This document shows positions 12,081-23,584 of a stretch of 64,000 bases of DNA, in pieces. Each line of letters opens with the position of its first letter. Within the stretch, counting starts at the first letter, position 1. This DNA comes from Diphasiastrum complanatum. Lineage: Eukaryota; Streptophyta; Lycopodiopsida; Lycopodiales; Lycopodiaceae. The position numbers and the translations under genes are program-made. Where the stretch lies: positions 47,896,870 through 47,960,869 of the forward strand of contig CM055102.1 in NCBI GenBank assembly GCA_029204225.1. Reading direction: 5' to 3'. A model generated the notes under the pieces. The model was not told the DNA's origin, did not search any database, and saw nothing but the letters and a program-made list of their open reading frames with translations.

Positions 12081-12348
12081 TCTATACAAAATGTAAAAAT
12101 ATCTAAAAGGTTCAGGCACAAATTTCTAGGTCTCAATGAGATTATTTAAATTTTCTTAGCAAAATTGGCTTTTTAAATAAGCTCACATGGATTGCTTGAG
12201 TGCTACAATCACGAGCTCCTAAGTTTAGAGGACAACCCTTAAAGTGCCAAAAGGAGATGGCATCCAAAATACTGTGGCACTCTTGAAAATTTGAGAGACA
12301 AACAACTGTGGGTCATCAATATTGTGATTAGACACAGTTTTCAAGTTT

Positions 12349-12525
12349 GTGTCCTATTTGGTGGGTCAAACATTGTAATCCACTTTGTCGTCAATATTCT
12401 CTCTTTGCCAGTAGCTCCACCATCTAGACTCAATTTTAAATTGTCCTATTTGGTGGGTCAAACATTGTAATCTCTTTGTCATCAACGTTCTCTCTTTGCC
12501 AGTAGCTTCATTTTCTATTGTTTCA
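12349..12525. repeat. Tandem duplication, ~75-80 bp, two copies
   Basis: The segment 'gtcctatttggtgggtcaaa ... ctctttgccagtagct' near 12349-12425 is repeated near 12441-12514 with few changes, separated by about 16 bp. The surrounding DNA (12074-12887) has no recognisable gene. Confidence 0.7.
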
Positions 12526-12887
12526 GCTTGCTCTGCTAATCATGGGCCTAGTCCTTAATTTTGAATGGTGAAGATGTGAACAACCAACCCCTTACTTGCT
12601 CATTATTTGTTATGATTATCGCAAACGATCTACCAATTCAGGAATAGATAGCATAAGAAAATGTTTTTGGTTCCAAATGTCTTTGCACGTCTAATGTGAC
12701 ACCATTCTATTTTGTAGCAGTTTTTAGAGCTTCTTGTGTCTCACCTCACTCTAGGTGAAAGTTGGCTAGCATTGCAAAGATCAACACTTTATTCATTGGC
12801 AACCCTCCACATCAGTGACCTATGACATTTCAAAACGTTATCCTGTTTTTGGAATTTCGGTTCAAATGAATTACTGAAACATGGCTC

Positions 12888-13315
12888 TGTTAGAAATAAT
12901 AAATGACAATGTTAGTTTCACATAGGTTACTTTGACCCAAAAGGTCAAGACTTGTGTAACCATGGGTTAGGTTTATTATTTAGACCATGTTAAGTTAGTT
13001 TTAGCTAAGTTGGACCCAATTTTGGTCTAGTAATAACTCGTGGGTCCAAGTAAAGTCTAATTATGTTAAGTGACCATGTCTTGACTTTTGGGGGTGCCCT
13101 ATAATTAGTAGTGGAAGGTTCTAGAACTTAGGATTTGGAAGAGTCTAGGCCCTTGGAAGGCCTATTTATATGTACTCATTATTCATTTATAAATTCATTT
13201 CCTTTCTAGCATTGCTACTACTTTCTCTCTCCTTGAGGGCGCCTAACCCTCTCTCTCTTCTTCTTGTATATGGAGATTGAATGTTAGAAGGATCTTGACA
13301 CTTTGATTTCCTACA
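12888..13315 (+). repeat. 5' LTR of the non-autonomous element
   Basis: 428 bp, TGTTAG...CTACA. It contains a plausible TATA box (TATTTATA at 13163-13170) in GGAAGGCCTATTTATATG context, about 150 bp before the LTR end, and is followed directly by the primer-binding site. Confidence 0.88.
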
Positions 13316-15298
13316 TGGTATTAGAGCCATGGATCTTCTATGCTTGATTTAGGGCGCCCTACCAAAAGAGATCGTCTTCACTTAGGGATCACAAAAATTT
13401 AGTACCTTTGCTGATTTTTTGGAGTGAAAATCCGTTCAATTTTAACTCTTTTCCGTTTTGCAGGAGGGCGCCACACATCAAAGGAGATAATAGAATTTTG
13501 GGCGCCCAAAAATCAGTTGGTTGTTTGCTGATTTTTCAGGTTGCAGGAAGATGCCATTAATTATCTTCTTTGGAGTTGCTTTTAGGCCACCACATCTGTG
13601 TAGGTTTATCCTACTTCCGTTGGTCCGCTGCTGCCCTATTTTTCATATTTGCTCCTTTGTAGGAAGGCGCTCATCTACAAGCAATTTTTATCTTCTGATT
13701 TGGCTGAAAAAACAGCATCTTTGCTGATTTTACAAAGTGAAGATCCGTTTCTTTTCGCTTGTTTCTATTTTTTTGTGATAATCCGATCACATTTTGTTGG
13801 CTGATTCTGACGAATCCCCAAGATGCTCGGCCAGAGCTACCCAAGAGCATCTCTCACCTTAGACCGAGGAGGTCTTTGAGAAGATGAGATGAACGAAGAC
13901 TGAAAGCTGAGTATGAGAGCCGAGAAATGCTAGTTAGGAATGACAAGCAAGAACTATGTAAGCCTCATGGTGAATCCCGGAAGATGGAATGACCATGTAG
14001 GAACTAGTATTTCTAGGCAAAGTAATAAATGCAAGTAGACCCCTCTTAAAGAAAGTAGAGTGAGCCACCTTTTGATGGTGACCTCTAGTGGAGAATATTA
14101 TTCCACTTTTAATTTGTGTAATGTGGAAATGCCACTAGGATGTCACCTAAGGAGCTCTCTTGCTTATTTAAGAGACTCTCTCTTTGTGAAGAGGAGCTTT
14201 TTGTGAAATGTACCTACTCCATGCTGAAATGAGAAGAGCCTCCACGAGTTTTGGTGCATCCATTGAACTCCTTGATCATGCTTATTTCTTGAGTGAATGC
14301 ATTTATGATCTTGCCCTTCCCTCCCTTGTGTGTGGTTGTGGATCGTAAAGTGGATTAGATTTTCTGCATTCCTAGAGTGGATTAGATTTCATTTCTTGTT
14401 GGTAAATTAATGTAGGAATCAGCATTCAAGTAAACTAAATAGACTGAGTTTGTGATGTAGTTCTTGCATATTATCTTACAGCTCTGTTCTTGATGTTCTT
14501 GGGATGTCCAAGAATCAAAAGACTGGTTGGTTTCTTGATCCTTGGACTTCTAAAATGCTGCTAGATTAGTTTCTTGTTACAGATTTGTGAATTTATGCAA
14601 GTTTAGTAGTGTTTAGGATCTGATTTCAGTTCGTTTTTGCAGCATTAGAATAGGATTTCAGTCATTGTTCAACGTATTATGATGATCTGATGGTTGAACG
14701 TTTTGGCATTAATGGTTGACTGATTGTGGTCGTTTAGTGTCCTCTGACAGGCAAGCCAATACTACAACGTTAATCAGTCCATTCTGTCTGATTTGGGCAT
14801 TGTAATAACAAAAACACATCTAATAATTGCCCACGAAGCCTGATAACAGGCAAAACCAACCTCAAAACTGTTCTAAAACAAGAAAAGAAAAAAAACCAGA
14901 ACGAGAAAGAAACGGAAAGCCAATTGATCCTCTAGAGCAGGGGATCAGTAAACAAACACATTCCGAAGTTGAAAATTGGACAACATATTACCATTTGTAG
15001 GATGTTTGCAACAACCCTATCCGTGTGTGTATTGTTCACACGTTTTGACAAAAAAGAAAGGTTCCAAAAAAGCTTTGTTGGAAACTAACCTAATTCTTTG
15101 TTTCTTGGTTTTTTTAAATTGTAATGCAATTTCAGGCTTCAGCACACAAGGCTTGTAGGAAGGCGAGTGCCTACATCCATCTAATGTGTGGTTTCGACAC
15201 ATTCTAGTGCTGATTTTTCAGATTAGATACTTGTTGGTTTTTGTGTCTTTTAGGGCACATTTAGGGTTTGAAAAAGTTTATCTTCTTGGCTGGTTCTT

Positions 15299-15424
15299 AT
15301 GGCAAGATATTTGAGAGCAATTCGTACTTGTTCGAGCGAAGATATGTTGGATGACACCAACTATTCTTCATGGAGTTGCAAGTTGAGGTTTGGGATCGAC
15401 GTGATGATCAAGCTCTTTCATTGA
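15299..15424 (+). pseudogene. copia gag N-terminal remnant
   Basis: A 41-codon frame beginning MARYLRAIRTC and containing DDTNYSSWSCKLRF, which matches the 'L.GtNYs.W...M' signature at the start of copia gag proteins. It ends at a stop right after the signature. It ties this otherwise non-coding element to the copia group. Confidence 0.6.
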
Positions 15425-16613
15425 TTTATCGATAACAAGATCTATCTTATATCATTTGAGATTTTGCAAAACCTTTAAAAGTGCTTGGAAAACACTTTTA
15501 AAAATGTATCGAATAAAGGATTCATCAGCATGCTTTCTCCTCTCTACTTCATCATCTTTGAAGGTAGAAGAGCAAAGGCATGCAAAGTGATCATTGTCTT
15601 TTTACAAGTACAAGTTTGCATCGGAATGTTGGTATGGTAGAGCATTCTTATTCTCTTGAGCCATTTGTTGCAAATGATGGATGCATTAGTGAAGAACTTT
15701 ATGAGCAAGCTGCTTAAGTTAATTTTTTGGAAAAGGCTGAAATCAAGCATTCTTTTAAGCCATTTTGTACTAATGGAGGAGGGGAAAAAATCATATCAAT
15801 TAGTACATTGGTTCAAAGTGGCGTGTTGCTGGATTTTTTGGGCGTTCAAAGTGGCAAGCTGCTGGTTTTCTTCTTGAAGATGGTGGACAACAGATTCAAC
15901 CATGGTTTATTGATCATTTTCAGCCTATGTTACATCGTGAGCATCCAATCATGCATCGAGAACGACCTGCGGAAGGTTTTTGGACAGCAAAGTCCACATT
16001 TGGAACACTTTGGACAGCAAAGTGTTGGTGATTTTGTGACCTGCTACAACCTCTTGTTGGCTGTCCGAGTCTGTGCAAGATAGCAAAGCATCTTTTTACT
16101 TTGATGGAAACACACATGCCTCACCAAAAACAATACCTTATGCTGATTTTCTTGTTTTGATGCTTACTTCTTATGATGACGATGTTGTCGTACCTAGTGT
16201 TGGTGAGCAGATCATTGATAGTAAGATTCGAGAGGATGTGATAATAAAAGAGTATCATACTCTTCTTTATGTTTCTTGTGTTAAGAAGACTTATGGAATC
16301 ATGTGAGAACCATTGATGGATTGCAAATCCATTATTCGGCTTGTGGCTGATTTTTTGGTTACCTACTTTAGATGGAACATGCTTGTCTTCACTCTTCGAC
16401 TTGATGCTCCCGCACTTCATATTCTACATCTCTTCTACATCGGGCATGATTGGGGTTGAGATTTCGGCTACTTCGACTACTTCGAGTTGGAGATTTTTTT
16501 TTTTTTTTGGCTACATGAAATTTTGGGCAGCAAGCAACATTTTGCATTTTGTTGCAATTTTTTCATTTTACTTCATATCATGTTATGTTTTTGACATTAT
16601 CATTTAAGGAGGG

Positions 16614-17040
16614 TGTTAGAAATAATAAATGATAATGATAGTTTCCAATAGGTTACTTTGACTCAAAAGGTCGAGACTTGTGTAACCATGGGTCAGGTTT
16701 ATTAATTAGACCATGTTAAGTTAGTTTTAGCTAAGTTGGACCCAATTTTGGTCTAGTAATAACTCGTGGGTCCAAGTAAAGTCTAATTATGTTAAGGGGC
16801 CCTATCTTGACTTTTGGGAGTGCCCTATATTTAGTAATGGAAAGTTCTAGAACTTAGGATTTGGAAGAGTTTAGGCCCTTGGAAGGCCTATTTATATATA
16901 CTCATTATTCATTTGTAATTCATTCCCTTTCTAGCATTGCTACTACTTTCTCTCTCCTTGAGGGCGCCTACCTGTCTCCCTCTTCTTCTTGTATATGGAG
17001 ATTGAATGTTAGAAGGATCTTAACACTTTGATTTCCTACA
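16614..17040 (+). repeat. 3' LTR of the non-autonomous element
   Basis: 427 bp partner of 12888-13315, with the same termini and the TATTTATATA box retained. It is preceded by the purine-rich tract TTTAAGGAGGG. Confidence 0.88.
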
Positions 17041-17581
17041 AGATCCAGCATTTAATTCTTTAGCCTTGAAATGATGCTTCGATGCACATTATGTTGATGT
17101 CAGCTTGAACTATAAGTGCTCCTTCAAACTTCGTTAACTAAATGAATTTGCACTAATGAGCAAACTTTCAGAAGCAAACATAGATGCCCGATTAATCCAA
17201 GTGCTTTGCCCTTTCACTCATATTTTTGGTTAATCATACAACAAGAAAGAACTCGTTAAATCATGTCCTAGGATATACCAACAATGTATAAGTACCTTGT
17301 ATATAGTAAAGAGGCGGTTTTAAAAATAACCACCTAAGAAAGGGCTAAAATTTCTTGGTATATACTATACCTACATATAGACATAAATGATTTTCTCAAG
17401 CAGACTTCTCTGGTACTGTACAGACAATTAGCTTCTTGCACTGGAAACTATTCCTTTTTCAGTTTAAATGACAAACTTGCAGGCAGTGTGCTCAAGAATG
17501 AACTATTAAAGCTTGCCTCTGTTGAAGCTGCCATAGAACATTCATACTATCCACAGCTGCACGTTCCAGTTACTGGTAAGA
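17041..17581. other. 3' flank of the F-box gene; no separate gene
   Basis: Lies downstream of the minus-strand stop codon at 17582-17584 and should hold that gene's 3' UTR. A plus-strand exon-like stretch at 17485-17577 ends in a GTAAG, but without supporting neighbours I do not call it a gene. Confidence 0.4.
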
Positions 17582-17915
17582 TTAATCGGTGTTCGCTGTG
17601 CTTTCTTCATTTTCATTTGATCCATGATTGTCAGTCAGAAACATATTTGCAACAGCAATATTTTCTAGCAATGTATTCAAAAGTATTCTGTTGCGGCGGA
17701 GGAGTCGGCTGGTTCTAAGCTGTCGAAACCTCTCTGTAAATGACCTCCAGCCAGCAGGTCCAGCTGCAGAGTTATCGGTTGAAGTTGTGTCGTTCTCAAA
17801 CAACTCACTCCGAGTATTAGGCTCCTCTTTCAGGTGGTGCAAAACCAATGAGTCATTTATTATGTTGAAATCAAAATCAGGAAGAGGCATCCCAACTACA
17901 TTCACATGGCAGATG
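17582..17915 (-). CDS. F-box protein, At4g00755-like: last exon
   Basis: Final exon of the minus-strand gene whose other exons lie at 27800-27918, 28232-28422 and 52787-53209. The acceptor is TTGCTTATGTGCAG before 17915. The first base completes a Cys codon split with the previous exon (TG|C), giving the join YYI-C-ICHVNVVG, the position where the family reads YYIC.SHVQV.G. The exon then encodes about 110 residues: PLPDFDF, a variable acidic middle, a basic helix-like stretch (RFRQLRTSRLLRRNRILLNT) and an acidic tail ending at TAA. The long basic/acidic tail is less conserved, so its function is unknown. No frame damage is seen. Confidence 0.8.
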
Positions 17916-18974
17916 CTGCACATAAGCAAAAGACATAGTCTGAATTCTGCAGAGAAGATCCAAACCTAGCACAATCTATGTACTTGTTTATAAACAGCTG
18001 CAAATACGAGTTTAATTCTCAGATATGTTTTACCATTTTCGAGCACAAAAGATCAGGAAAAACAAGATTATTTTCTTTTTTCAGCCTTACAATCTTTGAC
18101 ATTAACTAGGGGTACAAGAATTTAGCGAAACAAAGACGACTTTTCTAGAGCAGCTAAAGCTGGGAAAGTAGTCCAAAAACAAAAAGTTCTGGAAAAAAAT
18201 TGTCAGAGATATAAGCACACTCGATAAAGGTCCATGATCTCAAGGTACTCAAGGAAGTCACGATCAGTTAGGGATTGATGGACAATAAGGTTCTACTACA
18301 TAAAGTTTCTTTTAAGCAGTCAGTTACAAGAAGAGCATTGTCCTTGAGGAGAAATTTTCTCATTTCATCCACCCCTTGTATTCTTGAGCTTCAATATGAT
18401 GGCTTTATTTAGGCTTGCTATTGACCATTGAATGTGTTTTGAATTGGTGAAAGTCGATGCATAGATATTGCCATTTGATGTAGTGAATAGGCTCTCATAT
18501 CGATTTCATGATGACAAGTTCAGGCTTGGCCAAGTATATTAGGTTATCTCATTGTTCTGTTATGGAACAGGTGTAAAGCAAGTCAGCCTTGGTCAAGCCT
18601 TAAAAACTGTTTCGAATGGCACCTACTGGATGGTGGTGAAATATCCATTCTATTTGATCTATAGCGTTGATTTTCATTGATATGCTTCTCCGCCCTTATT
18701 CCCTAATGATGAAGCTCCGGGATGCATGCAGCCGAGCATGTGCTTAAATTGGGCATGCACATGTGTTAATGGGAGCTTGTATTGAGAGGAGCCACCAAAG
18801 ATCCGCTTACAAGGAACCAAAGGGACAATTGTGAAGCCAAAACCTCCCAGCCAAGGTAAAAGCCATTATCCCCCATGTTTCCGCAAGAGGTATTTAACTC
18901 CAGGAACTCCTGTGCCTCAACAACCCTCATGCAAACGTTAGAATTGATACTTCTTGCGATGCTATAACCATCAC
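17916..18974. other. Intron DNA with no recognisable feature
   Basis: Lies in the 9.9 kb third intron of the F-box gene, downstream of the nested LTR elements. No ORF or terminal repeat was recognised. Confidence 0.45.
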
Positions 18975-19041
18975 AGTTAGGTACTGGGAATAGCCTCTAA
19001 CTAGTATATTCTTAGGTGTTGGGCCACTAACATTGATCAGG
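18975..19041 (+). repeat. Truncated LTR piece of an older LTR element (pairs with 25886)
   Basis: AGTTAGGTACTGGGAATAGC... matches 25886-25950 over about 65 bp with roughly ten differences, then diverges. The right partner follows a purine tract, so this looks like the remaining start of the upstream LTR of a plus-strand element into which Copia-A later inserted. Confidence 0.55.
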
Positions 19042-19218
19042 ATATCTGTCTTGAGCCATCTTGTGAGGGCAAGATAGTGGTAGAGTCTCATATGCAGGTT
19101 AATATTGAGGTGGATTTACTTATACATATGCAGGTTAATGCTAATTAACAGAAGCTACATGCCTTGGTGAAGATCCTGAGTGCCTTGATTCTGACATTCC
19201 ATGTTTTGATATTGTTGC

Positions 19219-19470
19219 AGTTAAGAAAACAGTTTAAGCACCTGACCGGATCAATCACCACAGCACAACGTCAAGTGCAACAAGACAAGACAACAGAATT
19301 GCTCTCCACAAACTGTATATTCAACTGATTAGTAAGTACAAAGATATAGTTGCTTAAAAGCACTCGAAGGGCTTGTAAAAGAAAGACGGCCCGATAATTC
19401 TAAAACTAAGCACACGTGGTGTCGTCGAAATAAGAAAGCACTGTATAAGTAGATCAATGCTATTTTAACT
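19219..19470 (-). repeat. Copia-A downstream (3') LTR
   Basis: 252 bp, plus-strand ends AGTTAAGAAAAC and TATTTTAACT. It is preceded, on the minus strand, by the purine tract TTGAGGGAGAG and flanked outside by GTTGC. Confidence 0.92.
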
Positions 19471-19561
19471 CTCTCCCTCAATGATCAACGTCTCTCTTTA
19501 TTTTAGAGTTTACTCTATTCATGGAACATACCTCCATGATAGTATTACAAGTAAAGGCTTT

Positions 19562-20158
19562 TTACATAACCAGATCTAAGCCAAGTTTGGCTCTAAAAGT
19601 CTCAAACTTTTCTTTACTTAAAGCTTTCGTAAATATATCAGCAACTTGTAACAACGTAGAACAGTGTACAATACTTATATCTTCAGATTGTAGCTTCTCA
19701 CGCACAAAGTGATATGTTACCTCAATATGTTTTGTCCTTGCGTGAAAGACAGGATTCTTAGCCAATTGTATTCCACTTTGATTGTCACAAAAAATAACAG
19801 TAGGATTTACCTACTTCATGCCAATCTCACATAACAACTTACGTAGCCAAACAGCTTCCTGAGTAGCAGAACTTAACGTTTTATATTCGGCTTCTGTAGA
19901 AGAAAGAGAAATTGTATCTTGCTTCTTGCTAGACCATGAAAAACAACCGCTACCAAAATTGAAGTCATAACCTGTTGTTGACTTTCTATCATCTATACTT
20001 CCTGCCCAATCAGCGTCAACATAACCCTGCAACTTAGGTAAAACACTTTGTCTTTTGTAGATTAGGCCAAGGTTAGGTGTACCTTTCACATACCTCAAAA
20101 TCCTTTTTGCAACTTTCCAATGGTCCATAGTGGGTGATGACATGAATTGGCTAATCAA
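19562..20158 (-). pseudogene. Copia-A RNase H region
   Basis: Frames 20158-19811 and 19765-19562 encode the copia RNase H: GYVDADWAGSIDDRKSTTGY with the first catalytic acidic residues, SLSSTEAEYKTLSSATQEAV with the catalytic Glu, then CDNQSG, TKHIEV and the C-terminal VADIFTKALSKEKF. A TAG stop at 19813 separates the two frames. The enzyme degrades the RNA template during cDNA synthesis; here the reading frame is broken. Confidence 0.9.
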
Positions 20159-21117
20159 CTTACAGCATAGCAGATATCAGGACATGTAGTCGTAAGATAT
20201 ATCAAACTCCCAACTAGCTGACGAAATAGAGTAGCATCAACATGTGCACTATCATCAGAACGAGATAATTTCTTACCAGCTTCGCAAGGGGTGATGGAAG
20301 GTTTGCACTCTGTCATGTGAAATCTCCCCAATATCTCGCCCACATACTTGTTTTGACATAACCTGATATCACTGCCAGTTTGCCATACTTCGACACCCAA
20401 GCAGTAGTGCATAAGATCTAAATCTGTCATCTCAAACTGCTTGCATAAGTTGGCTTTGATAGAACGAGTGAGGTTCTCATCATTGCCCGTGATAATGATA
20501 TCATCAACGTAAAGTACAATCAAGGCAATGCTATCTTCGTTTATAAGAACATAAAGATTTGGATCTGAATTTGTTCTTACAAACCCATGAGAAAGAAAAT
20601 AATTGTCAATGCGTCCATACCATGTGCGTGGCGCTTGCTTAAGGCCATAAAGTGCTTTGCGTAGTTTACATACCTTCTGTTCTTGTCCTTTTGCCATGAA
20701 GCCCTGCGGTTGGACCATGTAAACTTCTTCCTCTAAGTCACCATTCAAAAATGCGGACTTCACATCCATTTAATGGATCTTCCACCCAAAATGAGATGCT
20801 AGGGCAATGATAAGGCGTAGCGTAGTCCACTTAGCCACTGGAGCAAATGTCTCTTCATAGTCAATTCCTTTATTTTGCTCATAACCCTTCACTACTAGGC
20901 GTGCCTTATGCTTTGCTATCGTGCGATCCACATGAAACTTTGTTCTAAACACCCATTTGTTGTCAATGGGTTTCTTCCCAAGTGGTAGATCAACCAACTC
21001 CCATGTATCATGCCTGTGGATGGATTCCATCTCCTCTTCCATTGCCCTTTGCCACTCTTTGTGATCTTTTGCCTCATCAAAGGTTGATGGCTCTTGACAC
21101 TTCAAAATGTCACTCAT
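20155..21117 (-). pseudogene. Copia-A reverse transcriptase
   Basis: Two adjoining frames, 21117-20770 and 20769-20155, separated by one in-frame stop, cover the copia reverse transcriptase: [71 protein letters not shown] and the catalytic LYVDDIIITG. Family-typical blocks then run through LVGSLIYLTTTCPDI. The YVDD box is intact. The interrupting stop sits just before the [10 protein letters not shown] block. Confidence 0.92.
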
Positions 21118-21123
21118 TAGGGC

Positions 21124-21712
21124 TTAGTTCACATGATAACGATCGGGAGACTTCCTTTCCCGCGTTGATCTTCTCACTTCTCCTTGTGTGCTAAATCCTG
21201 ATTGATTTAGCTTTGCGTCCTTCATGATCTTCTCATACCATTTTGATATCTTAGATTCAGGTGATACACTACGTGGAGAGTATGTATCCCAAGGAGTGTC
21301 CAAGTAAAATCTCTTACTTCCAGCCGGTTTCTCCTTTATTGCTCCTATTGGTAAGTACCTCCCCCTAGGCTCTTGAATAGGTGGTTTCCTTTGATACTCG
21401 CTCTCTCGACTCTCATCTTCACGTGCATCATCTTGTGGAGCGTCTTCTTTCATCTTCTTCTTCCAAAATTGTGGGAAATCTTTTGATGTTTTCACCGTTT
21501 GCATGGTCTTCATCTTCATACCTATGCGTCTCATCAAAGATCACATCTTTGCTAATGTGAATCTTGTTCATTACAGGATCAAAACACCTGTATGCCTTCG
21601 TCCGACACGAAACTTGTCGATTTTTGGTTTTATTCCTGTAAATGCCTCTTCGAGAGTCACATTTGGAACCGCAACTGTAGGGCTCCTGTTTTGCAAGCAC
21701 GCTTCCGACCAA
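21124..21712 (-). pseudogene. Copia-A integrase C-terminal / linker region
   Basis: Frames 21712-21428 and 21537-21124 cover the stretch between integrase core and reverse transcriptase: a KIHISKDVIFDE block (the usual 'i.sRDV.FDE' element), then a charged, Glu/Lys-rich linker with RRSTRERKSPDRY. A frame change separates them. This is the usual variable linker of copia polyproteins. Confidence 0.8.
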
Positions 21713-22311
21713 AGTGAATCGGTCAAGCCCATTTGCTTCATCATGGAGCGTGCACTCTCCATAATAGTCCTGTTTTTTCTTTCAGCTACACCATTACTAT
21801 GCGGCGTGTGTGACTGTGTGAATTGTCTTTTGATGCCGTGTTCCTTGCAAAAGTCCTCAAAATCATCAGATTTGTATTCGCCCCCTCTATCAGATCTTAG
21901 CACTTTAATGCGTGCATCCAGTTGGTTCTCTACCAAAGTCTTGAACTCCTTGAAGCGAGCAAAAGCGTCAGATTTCTTCTTCAAGAAATAAATCCATGTC
22001 CTCCTAGAATAATCATCTATGAAAGTCATAAAATAATATGCTTTTCCCAACGACATGGTCTTCATTGGGCCGCATAGGTCGCTGTGAATAAGTTCCAGCG
22101 GTTTCTTAGCTCTTGCAGCTCCACCTTTCTTGAATGTCTCCTTGTGATGCTTTCCCATGACGCATCCTTCACATATTGCATGATGATCATCCTGCAATGT
22201 CAGTAACCCTATTACCATCTTCAGCTTCGCCATCAATCTTAAGCTTCCATAATTCAAGTGACCAAGTCTTCTGTGCCACAACTCAGATTGAGATGCTGTT
22301 GAGATAGTCAA
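21571..22311 (-). pseudogene. Copia-A integrase (zinc finger and catalytic core)
   Basis: The frame carries the HHCC zinc finger (LWHRRLGHLNYGSLRLM ... CEGCVMGK) and the DDE core: IHSDLCGPM for the first Asp, VLRSDRGGEYKSDDF for the second, HSNGVAERKNRTIMESARSM for the Glu. It is about 246 residues and intact across the core, then runs into a frame change (the family 'kpdvshLRvFGc' block is replaced by out-of-frame sequence). Integrase joins the cDNA to host DNA. Confidence 0.92.
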
Positions 22312-22552
22312 ACCATATACTCAGCATCCAATTTATAAAAGCCACAGTTACTATCTCTATAACCTTTCGCCACCACTTTATGATTGTGGTTCATATCATA
22401 AGGCATCCATCCTTGACAAATTCAACCTTAAGATGTTGATTAGCCATTACTCCAACAGAAAGCAAACTCTTTTTGAGTCCAGGAACATAAAGCACATTAG
22501 GGATGTTCTTGATTTTACCATCAGGAAACTACACAAGTACATTGCCCACACC
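22312..22552 (-). pseudogene. Copia-A protease C-terminal part, interrupted
   Basis: Continuing past the gag-protease stop the same frame reads GVGNVLV, another stop, then FPDGKIKNIPNVLYVPGLKK, the usual end of the copia protease domain ('i.nvlyVP.l..nLlSv'). Two in-frame stops therefore separate protease from integrase. Confidence 0.75.
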
Positions 22553-23584
22553 CTATATTTGGCATTCCTCCCCATTGGCTTGAGTGACATTATCCCCATC
22601 ATGGATTGGTGAGAATTTCTCAAACCAATCACATTTCCCGGTCATATGCCTTGTGACGCCTGAATCTATGAACCATCTGGCACCATCATCAACCTGGGAT
22701 GCCAATGCCGATGAGAAGACACTTGTCTCGTCATCTTCTCCATCATCTTCGGCAATGTTGCCTTGTTGCGTCACTTTTCCCGCCTTTATGTCCGCTTTCT
22801 TCTTGTAACACTCACGTGCCCAATGACCCGGTTTGTGGCAATAGTAACATTTGCCTTTCTTCTTCTTTTTCGCCTTTGATGATGACTCTCCCTCGTCATC
22901 ATCATTCTTAGATTTCTTGGAAATCCTCTTCCATCCTTTCTGCTTGCCTTTAGCAAGCACGGCTTGATCCTCCTGAGGGGTTTGCCTTGACTTCACCACT
23001 TCGCGACGCTGCTCTTCCTGCAACATGATTCCGTGGAAGTCTTCAAAAGTAGGTAATCTCTCCCTCGAAGCAATGCCGCTCACAAACATCTGTAACCCTT
23101 CCGAGACACCGCTCATTGTGGTATGTACCAAATCAACGTCCCTAATTGGTTCTCCAATTGCCACAAGTTGATCTCTCAGCTCCTTTATCCTGGTGAAGAA
23201 AGATCCCACTGATTCACTTTCTTCCATCCTTATTGTGTTCAATCTCGACTTCAAGAACATGGCCCGAGCTGGATTGCAAGTTTGAAATTGCGTTCTAAGA
23301 GCTTCCCAAGCTCCCCTAGCCGTCGTGGCATCACTTATATGAGTGATCACATGGTCTTTCACTGAAAGATTGATCAAGGACAGTGCTCTCTGCGCCTTTT
23401 TATCAAAGGCCCTCATGTCACCTGGAGTGGTATTTGGCCGGACTTCAATACCTGCCACAATCTCCCATAACTCTTTCTCCATCAAAATGCTCTTCATTTT
23501 GAATTTCCAGATGTTGTAGTTAGAAGCCCCATCAAGTTTGCTTGCATCGCCCAAAATTGCCTCATTGATGTTTGCCATTTCCAA
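22553..23584 (-). CDS. Copia-A gag with start of protease
   Basis: 343 codons. Residues 1-200 form the copia gag (UBN2-type) domain: KLDGASNYNIWKFKMKSILM, a GAWEALRTQF block, FFTRIKELRDQLVAIGEP. A basic linker leads to the CCHC knuckle CYYCHKPGHWARECYKKK near residue 255, which binds RNA in the particle. The protease active site follows near residue 308 as WFIDSGVTRHMTG. The catalytic DSG is intact, but the usual DSGAS reads DSGVT. The frame ends at a stop just after the active site, so the full polyprotein cannot be made without readthrough. Confidence 0.9.
   Translation of the reverse strand: MEMANINEAILGDASKLDGASNYNIWKFKMKSILMEKELWEIVAGIEVRPNTTPGDMRAFDKKAQRALSLINLSVKDHVITHISDATTARGAWEALRTQFQTCNPARAMFLKSRLNTIRMEESESVGSFFTRIKELRDQLVAIGEPIRDVDLVHTTMSGVSEGLQMFVSGIASRERLPTFEDFHGIMLQEEQRREVVKSRQTPQEDQAVLAKGKQKGWKRISKKSKNDDDEGESSSKAKKKKKGKCYYCHKPGHWARECYKKKADIKAGKVTQQGNIAEDDGEDDETSVFSSALASQVDDGARWFIDSGVTRHMTGKCDWFEKFSPIHDGDNVTQANGEECQI

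Larger units (their letters stand above)
12888..17040 (+). mobile_element. Non-autonomous LTR retrotransposon (LARD-like, copia-related)
   Basis: A 4.15 kb element with LTRs at 12888-13315 and 16614-17040, both TGTTAGAAATAATAAATG...TTTCCTACA. A primer-binding site TGGTATTAGAGCC follows the left LTR at 13316 and a purine tract (TTAAGGAGGG) precedes the right LTR. The 3.3 kb interior has no protease, integrase or reverse transcriptase; the only coding trace is a 41-codon gag start at 15299. By eye the LTRs are roughly 94% identical. Flanking five bases (GGCTC on the left, AGATC on the right) do not match, so no target-site duplication is visible. Such elements depend on proteins from an autonomous relative. 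Confidence 0.85.

Noticed and set aside
12883-17045. Target-site duplication for the non-autonomous LTR element
   Set aside because: Flanking GGCTC and AGATC do not match; the element is called on LTRs, primer site and purine tract only.
17485-17581. Plus-strand exon-like stretch (after TTGCAG, ending before GTAAG)
   Set aside because: It abuts the F-box gene's terminator on the other strand, has no partner exons and no recognised motif.
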